This document shows, one piece after another, positions 25,912 to 36,536 of a stretch of DNA of 64,000 nucleotides. The notes under the pieces are model-generated. The model did not search any database and was not told the origin of the DNA. It saw nothing but the letters and a program-made list of their open reading frames with translations. The DNA comes from Mercurialis annua (taxonomy: Eukaryota; Streptophyta; Magnoliopsida; Malpighiales; Euphorbiaceae), in assembly GCF_937616625.2 (NCBI RefSeq), contig NC_065574.1:3844001-3908000 (forward strand), in the 5' to 3' direction. The stretch's first letter is position 1. Each line of letters begins with the position of its first letter. The translations under genes and the position numbers were made by a program.

Positions 25912-27354
25912 CTAACCCAATCTTGGGTTTTTGCCCAAATAATTGCCCTATAAAAACATAATACCCAAATAGTGCCTGCGCCACCAATCCGCAAGTATGA
26001 GCTGCGGATTCACTATGAATCCGCAACTCATACTTGCGGACTCCCCTTAATCAAAGATTAAGGGGAGTTTGAATCCCATTTGGTCCCAGATGTGGGAATC
26101 AATACAGGAATCAATTTAATTGATTCCCTTGATACCCACGTGGGAATCAATTTAATTGATTCCTATATAGATTCCCACGTGGGAATCAATTTAATTGATT
26201 CCGACATCGGAACCAAACCAATTTCCTATAAAAAAAATTAAAAATTATGAATATTTTTTTTTAAAAAAAACACTCCACCTTTTATGAAATTTTAAAAATA
26301 AAATATTAATTTTTAAAAAGATTTCGGTTTAAATTTGCGATTTTGTAATTTGGAAATATCAGAGTAAGGCGTCGAAATTTTAGAAGTGGACAGCGTAATA
26401 TTTTTCGGAGGACTACAAGAGGTGAGTGAATATTTTATTTACTTTAATTTTAAATATAAATTATTCGTTAAATGTTAAAAATTAGTTTAAATTAAAAAAA
26501 AAGATATTATAATTTAAATAATTTAGTGTAACTGTAAAATTTTAGGGATTAGTCAAATATAGGAAAATATTAAAAAATTTAGTATTTTATTTTATTATTT
26601 AAAAATGATAGAAAACCATATTGGTAAAATGGTACGTAGGTATTATTAAAGTTTTTAACACTTCGCAAAATATTTCGGTTTGATTGTAAAAAAAACCGGA
26701 TAAGATCGAAAAAAACGTTTAAGAGAAATCTCATATGATGCTCGTAACACATATAAGACTTCTCTTAAATCCTAGGCTTTGGCCCACGAGAAGCGATCCG
26801 CAATTCAAAAATTGCGGATCGCTTCTTATATAAGATGGCAATTTTTCATTCCCATCACTCACATAATTAAGTAAAAAAAAAAACATAGAGAGAAAAGAGA
26901 GCGTCGAGTTTGTTTGAGAGTGTATTCTTTGGAGTTAAACCGAAGTGTTTTGCGAAGTGTTAAAAACTTTAATAATACCTACCATTTTACCAACACTAAA
27001 TAATAAATCAACAATTTTAACAATTACGGTTTTCTAACATTTTAAATAATAAAATACAATACTAAAAATCTTAATATAAAAGGTGGAGAGTTTTTTTTTA
27101 AAAAATTCATAATTTTTTTTAAAAAAAAAATTATTGAAAGTGGCGGGAATCAATTAAATTGATTCTCGTGAGAAGCAATTAAATAAATTCATATGTGGTC
27201 CCAGATGTGGGAATCAATACATGGTTTTCAATCTCCCCTCAATTAAAGATTAAGGGGAGTCCGCAAGTATGGGTTGCGGATTCATAGTGATTGGTGGCCC
27301 AGGCACTATATGGGTATTAAGTTTTTTATAGGGCAATTATTTGGGCAAAAACCC
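25912..27354. mobile_element. 1.4-kb fold-back (long inverted repeat) element
   Basis: Both ends read GGGTTTTTGCCCAAATAATT inward, and inverted similarity extends for hundreds of bases on each side. Right-arm 26937-26990 pairs with left-arm 26631-26690 across a roughly 250-base centre. Flanking duplication is CTATAACC (25904-25911 and 27355-27362). The left arm holds back-to-back hairpins: 25988-26040 (23-bp stems, one mismatch), 26041-26067 (12-bp stems) and three copies of a 21-bp palindrome around ATTTAAAT-like centres at 26107, 26143 and 26182. No protein is encoded. A transcript across it would form a long hairpin RNA. Confidence 0.8.
26790..26834 (+). promoter_or_regulatory. Hairpin plus TATA-like box inside the fold-back element
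   Basis: A perfect palindrome has 16-bp stems (GAAGCGATCCGCAATT, 26790-26805; mate 26810-26825) and a 4-base loop. TTATATAAG at 26826-26834 follows directly. Some 50 bases further on, a purine-rich AGAGAGAAAAGAGAGCG stretch looks like a plant 5' leader. This could be a captured promoter reading into the right arm. Activity is not shown. Confidence 0.35.
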
Positions 27355-27681
27355 CTATAACCTTGACCTGTCTTTTATTGTTGAAAAGTCTTATAGTGAA
27401 TTGACATACCTTTCGTTGATTTTTGAAATGATCACATAATTGTTTTAAATTATGTCATCATTTCTTGTTTTCTTTTGGCTGGTGGTAGGAATGCTGATTA
27501 ATCTAATTATTTTTTAATGACTAACTTAAACATAAATATGTTCTTGCAAAAGAGTTGTGAAATTCAACTCTGAACAAAAATATTAAAAATGTAATCAAGA
27601 AATTACATCATCACTAGGTAAACAAATATAAATCATCTTCTTCTGTATGTTTAATTTGCAGGGCAGAGAAACACAAATGAT
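27355..27681 (+). promoter_or_regulatory. Conserved upstream block of locus C
   Basis: About 27475-27681 matches the regions before B, D and F: GGTGGTAGGAAT, TAACTTAAACAT, TTCTTGCAAAAGAGTT, CTGAACAAAAATAT, then TTTGCAGGGCAGAGAAACA and the ATG. The TTTGCAG may be the acceptor of a 5' UTR intron. Locus H lacks that CAG. The region probably holds the promoter. Confidence 0.5.
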
Positions 27682-29960
27682 ATGGAGAGTCAACATTTAT
27701 CGATGCTATACGCAGCCGCAACGAAAGGCTGTATACAAACCTTAAACTCCTTAATCCAAACAGATCAACTGATTCTTCATAAAATCTCACTTTCGTCTTT
27801 TGCAGAAACTCCGCTGCACGTATCGTCTCTACTCGGGCATCTCGATTTCACCTTAGCTATTCTTGAAAAATGTCCGGGAATGGCTGCGAAGCTCGATTCT
27901 CTGCAACGCTATCCTCTTCACTTAGCTTCTGCAGAGGGTAATACTGATATAGTTAAAGCTTTGTTGTCCGTAAACAAAAATGTATGTTTGAGTTGTGATG
28001 AAGAAGGAAGAATGCCTCTGCACTTGGCTGCCATGAGAGGCAGTCTTGAAGCTATACGAGAATTGGTTAGGTCTTGTCCTGAGTCGATTTTTCATGAGTT
28101 GCTTGACGATGAAGATACAGTATTACACTTGTGTGTGAAATATAACCAACTGGATGCTTTGAAACTGTTGGTAGAAATGGTCAATGATGATGAGTTTATC
28201 AGTAAAGCTAATCGAGATGGTAATACCGTCTTGCATCTAGCGGCCATGCTCAAGCGATTCAAGGTACAACGTTTAATAATTAATTTTTTAATTAATCATG
28301 GTACTTTTTATTTATAAAATTTAATGAACCCTTGTAAAATCAGTTTAATTTTCGATCCGAAATTAAAGATATTGATCATTACAATTCTAAAGTTATTTGT
28401 TTGGGTGGTACATAAACTCCATAGTATTATTTAACTTGATAACTAATAAACTTTGATTTCATACCAAAGTAATTAATATTTTTCAATCAAATTAAGTTGA
28501 CATGACAAACTTCTGATTGAAGCACATCCTTAGAATATACTGTTATGATGACGGATGTTGCAATATACTCTCAAAATACATTTTAGGCCTAATTACTTAA
28601 ACAAACCCCACCTTGTAATATTTTTTCGTTTATACCCTCACGTAGTAAAAAGTTCATTTGTACCATTTTTTTGATTTTTCGATTTCATCTCTACCCTAAA
28701 ATTTAAATTTTTAACAATTAAATTAATTAAAGGATGAAAACATTATAAATGATTAATAAGATTAATGTTTAATTAGAATATAAGCTAAATATAAAGGATC
28801 ATTTTGAATATTTTTCCAAATAAAAAGAGGTCAAATTAGCTCTTTAGGGTAGAGACGAGAATGAAAAATCAAAAAAAGGGTACAAATGAACTTTTTCCTA
28901 GATCAGGGTATAAACGAATAAATGTTACAAGGTGGGGGTATTTTAAGTAATTAAGCCTACATTTTATACAGTTTGTCATATCGGTTTAATTAGTAAATAT
29001 TGAGTTACTTTGGCTTGAAATAAAAAATTTAAAAAAATAGTAGAAAGATACAAATTTGATTTTACACTAATTTGAAATAGTACGGAAAATTTTAGAAAGC
29101 ACGAGTATATCTAATCCTATAATTTGCAATATCCTTATTTGCAGATGATAAAGTACCTGATTTCATTATCTAAAGTAAAAAAAAATGTGAATTCCATGAA
29201 TAGAATGGGATTAACAGCCTTGGATCTGCTAGAACAATGTTTCAGAGACTTCAGAAGTCTCGAAATTCGAGACATTCTACGAGAAACTGGTGCTAAAAGA
29301 GCAGTAGAACTGAATCACAACCTTCTGATTCCGACAACAGCACTGACTGTATCCGGACAAACATCATCAAAACGTAAATCATGGTTTCAGAAATGCATGA
29401 AATACATACAATACGATTTAGAAGAAACACGAGGCGCACTGATGATCGTTGCAACTGTAATAGCAACCATGACTTTCCAAGCTGCAATGAACCCGCCAGG
29501 CGGTATTTGGCAACAAACGTACACAAATTCCGGCGGCAGTCCTGTTTGTTCCGAAACAAACATATGCCAAGCCGGAACTTCTGTGTTAGCCTATACATAC
29601 CCAAACGATTACACTAATTTCCAGCTATGGAATGGTATTGCGTTTTTTGCATCGCTATGCGTGGTAGCTTTAGTTGTTGGTGGATTTCCTCTGACGAATA
29701 AATTGTGTGTGTGGCTTCTGGCGCAAGCTATCGGTATCACGCTGATTTTTCATGCTCAGAGCTATGTAATGGGTATAATATTGGTTACTCCGTCGAGATT
29801 AAGATCAGAAGTGGAAAAAGCGGATGTGATCATGTTTCGAATTTTGTTAGGGGTGACTTTTTGTGCCTGCATTATTGAATTTCTCCGGTTTTTTGTCTGG
29901 ACAGCGAAAAGAGTGCGGCAAGGTTGGTGTAGAGTTAATAAGATTTTCTACGGAAACTGA
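27682..29960 (+). CDS. ANK-PGG membrane protein, BDA1-like (locus C)
   Basis: Two exons, 27682-28263 and 29145-29960, join in phase 0 to 465 residues. Residues 1-200 hold about six ankyrin repeats (TPLHVSSLLGHLDF, YPLHLASAEGNTDI, MPLHLAAMRGSLEA, TVLHLCVKYNQLDA, TVLHLAAMLKRFK), completed across the intron by MIKYLIS. After a basic linker comes the PGG domain from about residue 288 (ETRGALMIVATVIATMTFQ, NPPGGIWQQ at about 310-318) with four hydrophobic segments. The protein ends KIFYGN. The family includes Arabidopsis BDA1 and ITN1, membrane proteins of immune and salt signalling. I see no lesion. The intron holds a MITE. Confidence 0.9.
28586..28958. mobile_element. Palindromic MITE in the intron of locus C
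   Basis: The ends are inverted repeats over about 110 bases (GGCCTAATTACTTAAACA on the left, the complement of AAGTAATTAAGCCT on the right). It is flanked by TACATTTTA-like duplications (28577-28585 and 28958-28966). It lies wholly within the intron. The 8-9 bp duplication suggests a Mutator- or hAT-type MITE. Confidence 0.85.
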
Positions 29961-30449
29961 AGTATATACTTTTATAGAGCAATTACCATTGTTCAATTTG
30001 TTTTATATATAACTGAACTTTTATTTTTATAATAACAAGAGGTTACTTTGTAGCAATTCATGTCAATGATTATTCATGCGACTAGAAAAATGTTGGATAA
30101 CCATATAATCTTCCATTGTCACATAAATTATTAGCCTTATTTGCTATAGTAACTTCTCATGACGAGATTATACATCTTAATTTAGGACTAATTAGGGGTA
30201 AGGTCTCGTCTAACAGTTTGAACTTTCGATTGCATTGATAATTTATGTTATCATATATGTTTGATCGGAAGATATGAAATTCTATACATCTCTGAATTAA
30301 TGATGTGTTTATGCACTTAGGCTGAATTAATCATGTGGAAATATTGCAAAACCATGTAAAATAGGCACTCCACGTTTTATTATTAAATCAATATTTGGAA
30401 TCACAAAGCGCATGCGTATTGATAAGATGCTCTTTTAACTTATTTTTTT
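29961..30449 (+). other. 3' flank of locus C
   Basis: No gene seen. About 29983-30140 is nearly the same as 34681-34830 behind pseudogene E (TACCATTGTTCAATTTG, TAACAAGAGGTTACTT), and resembles the 3' flank of H. This defines the C/E/H type of copy. The remainder is AT-rich with no recognised structure. Confidence 0.7.
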
Positions 30450-30700
30450 ACGCTGGTTGATTAATGCAGCTATTCAATAAATGATTACTTGTGTTTATAC
30501 GGAAGAAACATTAACATTACGGATCATTTGCGTATTTCAGGAAGCACCATTTGTGTTTGGAGATGAAAAAGGAGCACTTAAGCTCACAAAATACCTCGAC
30601 TCCTTTTCGTTCCTGTACTATACCGTATAGAGGAAATACAGGCGCTTTCAAGAACCCTTGCTGATTTGTTGAGACGGGTAACACTTTCTACTATGGAAAG
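30450..30700 (+). pseudogene. MDN1 exon fragment (penultimate exon) inside the ANK cluster
   Basis: 30541-30679 aligns with the MDN1 exon at 15442-15579. It reads EAPFVFGDEKGALKLTKYLDSFSF, against EASFVGEGDKKTLKFAKYLDSFPF in the gene, then hits a stop at 30628 and a shifted frame. It even keeps the TATTTCAG acceptor and the GTAACACT donor. Just before it, 30464-30510 (ATGCAGCTATTCA, ATTACTTGTGTTT) matches the MDN1 intron and exon start near 14948-14990. It has no start or context to be expressed as a protein. Confidence 0.92.
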
Positions 30701-31341
30701 AGCAAATATAGTTGTATGAAACCATCCATTACTTATGTGACACGTGGCATTATTAATGCAATGAACCAATCGATAAATATCACATTAATTGGTGATATAT
30801 TTTAATGAGAATTAAATGTTCTTTACTGATTAGAAATTGGAGGAAAAAAAGCATATGTGTAGATGCATTTGCTGTACAAAGATTTTACCAGATAACATAT
30901 GCACCAGTAATGAAATTTTGCAGTCAAAATATCTAGTTCAGCTAACTATAATCTTGACCTGTCTTAATTTTATTGTTATTTAATTGTTGAAAAGTCTTAC
31001 AGGGAAGTAAATTGACATATACTATGATTTATTTATATACTATAATACAGGACATACCTTCTGTTAGACTTTTGAAATGTTCTAATAACTCACGCAATTC
31101 TTTTTTAATTCTGTCATCATTTCATGTTTTCTTTTGGCTGGTGGTAAGAATGCTGATTTGTCTAATTTTTTTTAATGACGAACTTAAACATGAAGATGTT
31201 CTTGCAAAAGAGTTCCGAAATTCAACTCTGAACAAAAATATAAAAAATGTAATCTAGTGATAACATCATGACTAGGTAAACACATATAAATCATCTTTTT
31301 CTTTATGTTCACTTTGCAGGGCAGAGAAGAAGGAAACATAA
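30701..31341 (+). other. Upstream region of locus D
   Basis: About 30826-30930 is a diverged copy of the MDN1 3' flank (GTGTAGATGCATTTGCTG, ACCAGTAATGAAATTTTG). About 31130-31341 is the shared upstream block of the cluster, including CTTGCAAAAGAGTT, CAACTCTGAACAAAAATA and TTTGCAGGGCAGAGAAGAAGG before the ATG. No separate gene is seen. Confidence 0.7.
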
Positions 31342-33246
31342 ATGGAGAGTCAACATTTATCGATGCTATACGCAGCAGCAGCGAAAGGTTGTGTAGAAAC
31401 GTTCAATTCGTTAATCGTAAGATCAGATCCACTAATTCTTTACAAAATCTCACTTTCTTCTTTCGTCGAAACTCCGTTGCACGTATCATGTCTACTCGGC
31501 CATCTCGATTTCACCTTAGCTATTCTTGAAAAATGTCCCGGAATGGCTGCGAAGCTCGATTCTCTTCGACGCTTTCCTCTTCACTTGGCTTCTGCAGAGG
31601 GTCATACGGATATTGTTAAAGCTTTGTTGTCCGTAAACAGAAGTGTTTGTTTGAGTTGTGATGAAGAAGGTAGGATTCCTCTTCACTTGGCTGCCATGAG
31701 AGGCAATCTTGAGGCTGTACGAGAATTGGTAAGTTGTTGTCCTGAGTCGATTTCTCATGAGCTGATTGATGATGGAGACACAGTTTTACACTTGTGTGTA
31801 AAGTTTAACCAATTGGATGCTTTGAAACTGTTGGTAGAAATGGTGGATGATGATGAGTTTATCATCAAATCGAATCGAGATGGAAATACCGTTTTGCATC
31901 TAGCTGCCATGCTCGAGCGATTTCAGGTGTAGTTTTTATCTATAACTATAATTAATTGATCAATCAGGCTGTATTTAGTGATTATCACCAATGTTTTTAA
32001 ACGGTGATCACTATGGTCAACTATCCGATTAGATATTAAAACTCAAAGATGAAACCGGAAAATCTGGTTTATTCAGGAAACCGGACAAATTCGGTTTTCA
32101 AAATGACTCCTGCTTAGTTAAACAATGTATAAACATAATTAAATATAATAATTAATTGAGAGAGAGTTGTGTTTAATCATTGGAACCATCATTGGAATTA
32201 GTCATAACATACAATAACTAATTAGTGAAATATTGTTTAATCATTGGAACCGCGTCGGAACTAGTCACAATATTAAATATAATCAGTTTGCCATATCACC
32301 TTAATTTTAATTGATATATATTGAGTTACCTTTACTTGAAATATTTAATTTATATACTAGTTTGAAATATTCTAATCCTATAATTGGTATATGATATCCT
32401 TATTTGCAGATGATAAAGTACCTGATTTCATTGCCTCAAGTAAAAGAAAGCGTGAATTACATGAATAAAATGGGATTAACAGCCTTGGATATGCTAGATC
32501 AATGTTCCAAGGTCTTCAAAAATCTTAAAATTCAAGAAACTCTGAGAGAAGTTGGTGCTAAAAGATCAGTAGAGCTAAATCCCAATCTCCTGACAAGTTC
32601 AATCGAAGAACCAACACTGTCTGTTTCCAGACAAACATCATCAAAACGAAAAACATGGTTTAAGAAATGCATGAAATACATACAATACAACGTAGAAGAA
32701 ACACGAGGCGCACTGATGATCGTAGCAACTGTAATAGCGACCATGACTTTCCAAGCTGCAATGAACCCCCCGGGCGGGGTTTGGCAACAAACTTTCGCAA
32801 ATTCCAATGGCGGTCCTGTTTGTTCCGAAACAAACATATGCGAAGTTGGAACTTCTGTCTTAGCCTACGCATACCCCGACGCATACACTTATTTCCTGAT
32901 ATGGAATGGTATTGCTTTTTTTGCATCACTATGCGTTGTCTCTTTGGTCGTTAGCGGATTTCCTCTGACGAATGAATTGTGTGTGTGGCTTCTAGCGCAA
33001 GCTATCGGTATCACGCTGATTTTTCTAGCTCAGAGCTATGTAATTGGCATTATTTTGGTTACTCCGGCGAGCTTGAGATCGAAAATGGAAAAGGTAGGAA
33101 TGTTCTTGTTTCGAGTTTTGTTAGGAGTGATTATTTTTGCTAGCATAATTGAGTTTCTTCGGTTTTTTATCTGGACTGCCAAAAAGGTGCGGCGGTGTAA
33201 GATGAAGAATAAGAAAACAAGAGTATCCAAAGAAATTATCATATAG
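31342..33246 (+). CDS. ANK-PGG membrane protein, BDA1-like (locus D)
   Basis: Exons 31342-31926 and 32410-33246 join in phase 0 to 473 residues. The architecture is the same as locus C: about six ankyrin repeats in exon 1 and the PGG domain with four membrane segments in exon 2 (NPPGGVWQQTFANSNGG). Exon 1 has one extra residue (VRSDPLIL) relative to most copies. The C-terminus is basic and ends TRVSKEIII, shared only with F and, in broken form, B and G. Membrane location and signalling role are family inferences. No stop or frameshift is seen. It sits between intact C and pseudogene E, all on the same strand. Confidence 0.9.
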
Positions 33247-33715
33247 ACTATTTGAAATACGTTATCGCTGGATAAAATTAATAAAATATAACACATTTTA
33301 ATTAAAAAAAATTCAATTGTTTGGTAATATATTATACTTTTATTGATTCTGGTAACTTATATATGGTGCGATTGATGTAATTTATATAAGAATTTTTCAA
33401 GTAACATATGAGCAGCGACGTCTGCTGACCTCATAACAAGATATTAACACCTTAATTTAAACTACTTAAAGATATTATAATTTTAGATGCTGTTATTTTT
33501 ATAACTAGACATGTTCATCGGCCACTTTGGTAGTATTAATTTTAATATAAAAATCGTTTAGTTGTTGAAATTAAAAAGTAAAAAATAAATTAATTTAAAG
33601 AGTGAAGCTTGACTTTTTTTAAAAAATAAAAAAAAGGAAATCAAAGAATAAGGTTAGAATTTTGATTTAATTTAAAGAACAAACGATCACTTTCACCTCC
33701 GAACTTGCGTCAAAA
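33247..33715 (+). other. Intergenic between D and E
   Basis: The first 230 bases match the 3' flank of F (GGATAAAATTAATAAAATAT, ATATATGGTGCG, AAGTAACATATGAGCAGC). The rest is AT-rich. The upstream block, exon 1 and intron that should precede pseudogene E are missing, so a deletion has its junction near 33700. Confidence 0.7.
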
Positions 33716-34659
33716 TATCAAAACGTAAATCATGGTTTCAGAAATGCATGAAATACATACAATACGATTTAGAAGAAACACGAGGCGCACTGATGATCGT
33801 AGCAACTATAATAGCAACCATGACTTTCCAATCTGCAATGAACCCGCCAGGCGGTATTTGGCAACAAACGTACACAAATTCCGGCGGCAGTCCTGTTTGT
33901 TCCGAAACAAACATATGCCAAGCCGGAACTTCTGTGTTAGCCTATAATTACCCAAACGATTACACTAATTTCCAGCTATGGAATGGTATTGCGTTTTTTA
34001 CATCGCTATGCGTGGTAGCTTTAGTTGTTGGTGGATTTCCTCTGACGAATAAATTGTGTTTGTGGCTTCTAGCGCAAGCTATCGGTATCACGCTGATTTT
34101 TCATGCTCAGAGCTATGTAATGGGTGTAATATTGGTTACTCCGTCGAGATTAAGATCAGAAGTGGAAAAAACGGATGTGATCATGTTTCGAATTTTGTTA
34201 GGGGTGACTTTTTGTGCTTGCATTATTGAATTGGCTTAATACATAATTTGACCCCTGAACTTGTACCCTTTTACCCATCTAACCTTTAAACTTAACGTCT
34301 CACCTATCGAACCTCTGAACTTGTTAAATAATCCGATTTGACCCCTGAACTTGATAAATATGTAAATATTGAACCCTTCGTGTCCACCTGTCACTTGAAA
34401 CATTCTAGAAGAAATTGTGTACGGAGGGGTTTAATGTTTACGTATTTATCAAGTTCGGGGGTCAAATCGGGTTATTTAACAAGTTCAGGGGTTCGATAGG
34501 TGAGACGTTAAGTTTGGGGGTTAGATGGGTAAAAGGGTACAAGTTCAGGGGTTAAACTATATATTAAGCCTTATTGAATTTCTCCGGTTTTTCGCCTGGA
34601 CAGCGAAAAGAGTGCGGCAAGGTTGGTGTAGAGTTAATAAGATTTTCTACGGAAACTGA
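33716..34659 (+). pseudogene. ANK-PGG locus E, exon-2 remnant split by a MITE
   Basis: Only the second half of exon 2 remains, starting inside the linker at CAAAACGTAAATCATGG. It is almost identical to 29369-29960 of locus C, with roughly a dozen differences over 500 bases, so the duplication is young. The PGG core and membrane segments are open until a 338-bp MITE interrupts codons for IIELA at 34233. Downstream of it, 34581-34659 continues the C sequence to the same stop (YGN, TGA at 34657). With no ankyrin exon and a split PGG domain it cannot make a normal product. Confidence 0.93.
34233..34570. mobile_element. Palindromic MITE inserted in the PGG exon of locus E
   Basis: The ends are GGCTTAATA and TATTAAGCC, with inverted similarity running over most of the 338 bp (CCCCTGAACTTG on one side, CAAGTTCAGGGG on the other). 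The perfect 10-bp duplication TTATTGAATT flanks it (34223-34232 and 34571-34580). The empty site is preserved in locus C near 29872. This fits a Mutator-like MITE. Confidence 0.95.
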
Positions 34660-34959
34660 AGTAAATATTTTTATAGAACAATTACCATTGTTCAATTTGT
34701 TTTATATGAGTAACTGAACTTTTATTTTTATAATAACAAGAGGTTACTTAATTTATAGCAATTCATGTCAATAATTACTCATATGACTACGAAAATGTTG
34801 GATAACCATATAATCTTCCATTGTCACATAAGCAATTATTAACCTGATTTGATATAGTAATGAAATTTTGCAGTCAAAATATATAGTTCTGCTAACTATA
34901 ATCTTGACCTGTCGTTTATTGTTATTTAATTGTTGAAAAGTGTTACAGGGAAGTGAACG
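34660..34959 (+). other. 3' flank of E running into the upstream region of F
   Basis: 34681-34850 is the C-type 3' flank. From about 34855 the text changes to the upstream type (TAATGAAATTTTGCAGTC, CTAACTATAATCTTGACCTG), matching 30910-30990. The junction shows how neighbouring copies were fused. No gene is seen. Confidence 0.65.
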
Positions 34960-36251
34960 AATAAAGGATTATTTCACCCCCTCAACTTGGCACGAAATAT
35001 CAAAAAAGTCCAAATTTTTAAAACCGGATCACTTTTCCTTTGTACTTGGCAAAACCGGATCAATTTCACCCTTCTGACACAAAAAGAGAGTGGGTTTTCC
35101 AAATTAAAAAAATTAACCTTAATTAACACTAATTGATATACCAATTAGTTCAGATTAATTCAAACGCTAAATAATAAAAAGTTAAAGACTTCTTTTACCT
35201 TTTTCTCTATTTAACTCAATTAAACTCTAATTAAGTAAACATAATTATCCCTAATTAATAATTAATCTAATAACCCTATTTACTTATAAACTCTTCTTCT
35301 CCCTACCTTCTACTACCATACCGCAGCCACCATCACCAGCCATTACCATCACCAGTAATCACCATCGTCTCCATACTGTAGCCTTTACCATCAGCCGCCT
35401 TTCACTATCGTTCGTTAATTGTAGGAACCGGAGAAGCTGGGACCATTCCATCTAGCAATTGTTCATCATTCTCAGCAACCGTAGCAGCAAAAACCGCCGT
35501 CACCGCACCTGTATAACGCTGAACCAGTACAAACACCATTGTTGAACCAGTCGAGACCATCACTCTCCATCTTCATCTCTTTCTCTTTGAATTTTTTTGG
35601 GAAAAAATTGAAATACAAACAACAAAACCCACAACAAAATGTAAAAACAAACAATCCTTCATCATCTTTAACAATTGTCGCTTAAGGGTGAAAATGAAAG
35701 ACCGTCGGCGGGTTTGAAAAGAAGCGGCGATGAAAGTCGCTGGGTCTGTAGAAGACGAAGGAACCCAGCTGCTCCTGTTGGTTTGTTTCTTCGTCAAAAC
35801 GAAGAAATGAACGATTTTATGGCCGGAAGAGTTTGTCTTCACTTTAATTCGATGAGTTCAGGCAGCGACGATGGACATCGACGGTCGGCAGCGGTGAGAA
35901 GAAGAAAAACGAAGGAGAAGGGAAAGGTTATAATGAAATGGAAGAAGTGCATAATAACCCTTACAGTTTTATTTAAAATTGATAGGATTTTTGAAGTTTT
36001 GAAAGTGTAAAAATTAAATTGTTATTTAAAATCATTGAATACTGATTTAAAGAATTAAATAAAATTTATGGACCATTTTAACTTTTTGCCGTAAAAAACC
36101 AGAGAGTGTGTTCACTCTCTGAAGTGAGAGTGGGGAGGGGGAATTTGATACGTTTTGGCCAAGTTCAGGGTAAAAATGATCCATTTTCACGAACTTGGGC
36201 TTTATTGATATTCCGTGCCAAGTTGAGGGGGTGAAATGATCCTTTGTTCAC
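34960..36251. mobile_element. Mutator-like element with gene-like cargo
   Basis: The ends are inverted (AAAGGATTATTTCACCCCC on the left; AAAGGATCATTTCACCCCC read inward from the right), continuing CTCAACTTGGCACG. The same ends occur in the element at 59781-60834. Inside, about 35290-36000 is unusually GC-rich: a CT- and CCATCACC-rich stretch, then 35675-36010 with an open frame of 111 codons rich in Arg. It may be a captured host gene fragment. I do not recognise the source. The flanking duplication could not be fixed. Confidence 0.65.
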
Positions 36252-36536
36252 ATACCTTCTGTTAGACTTTTGAAATGTTCTAATAGCTCACGCAATTCTT
36301 TTTAATTCTGTCATCATTTCATGTTTTCTTTTGGCTGGATTAATGCTGATTGAACAAATTATTTTTTAATGACTAACTTAAACATGAAGATGTTCTTGCA
36401 AAAGAGTTCCGAAATTCTAACTCTGCACAAAAATATAAAAAATGTAATCTAAAGATAACATCATCACTAGGTAAACACATATAAGTTATATTTTTCTTTA
36501 TGTTCACTTTGCAGGGCAGAGAAGAAGGAAACATAA
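36252..36536 (+). promoter_or_regulatory. Conserved upstream block of locus F
   Basis: CATACCTTCTGTTAGAC to the ATG is nearly the same as 31050-31341 before locus D, including CTTGCAAAAGAGTTCCG, AATATAAAAAATGTAATC and TTTGCAGGGCAGAGAAG. It probably holds the promoter and 5' leader. Confidence 0.5.

Noticed and set aside
35675..36010. Open frame of 111 codons in the Mutator-like element
   Set aside because: It is kept as possible cargo, not as a gene. There is no promoter, no recognised family, and the neighbouring frames are also open on the other strand.
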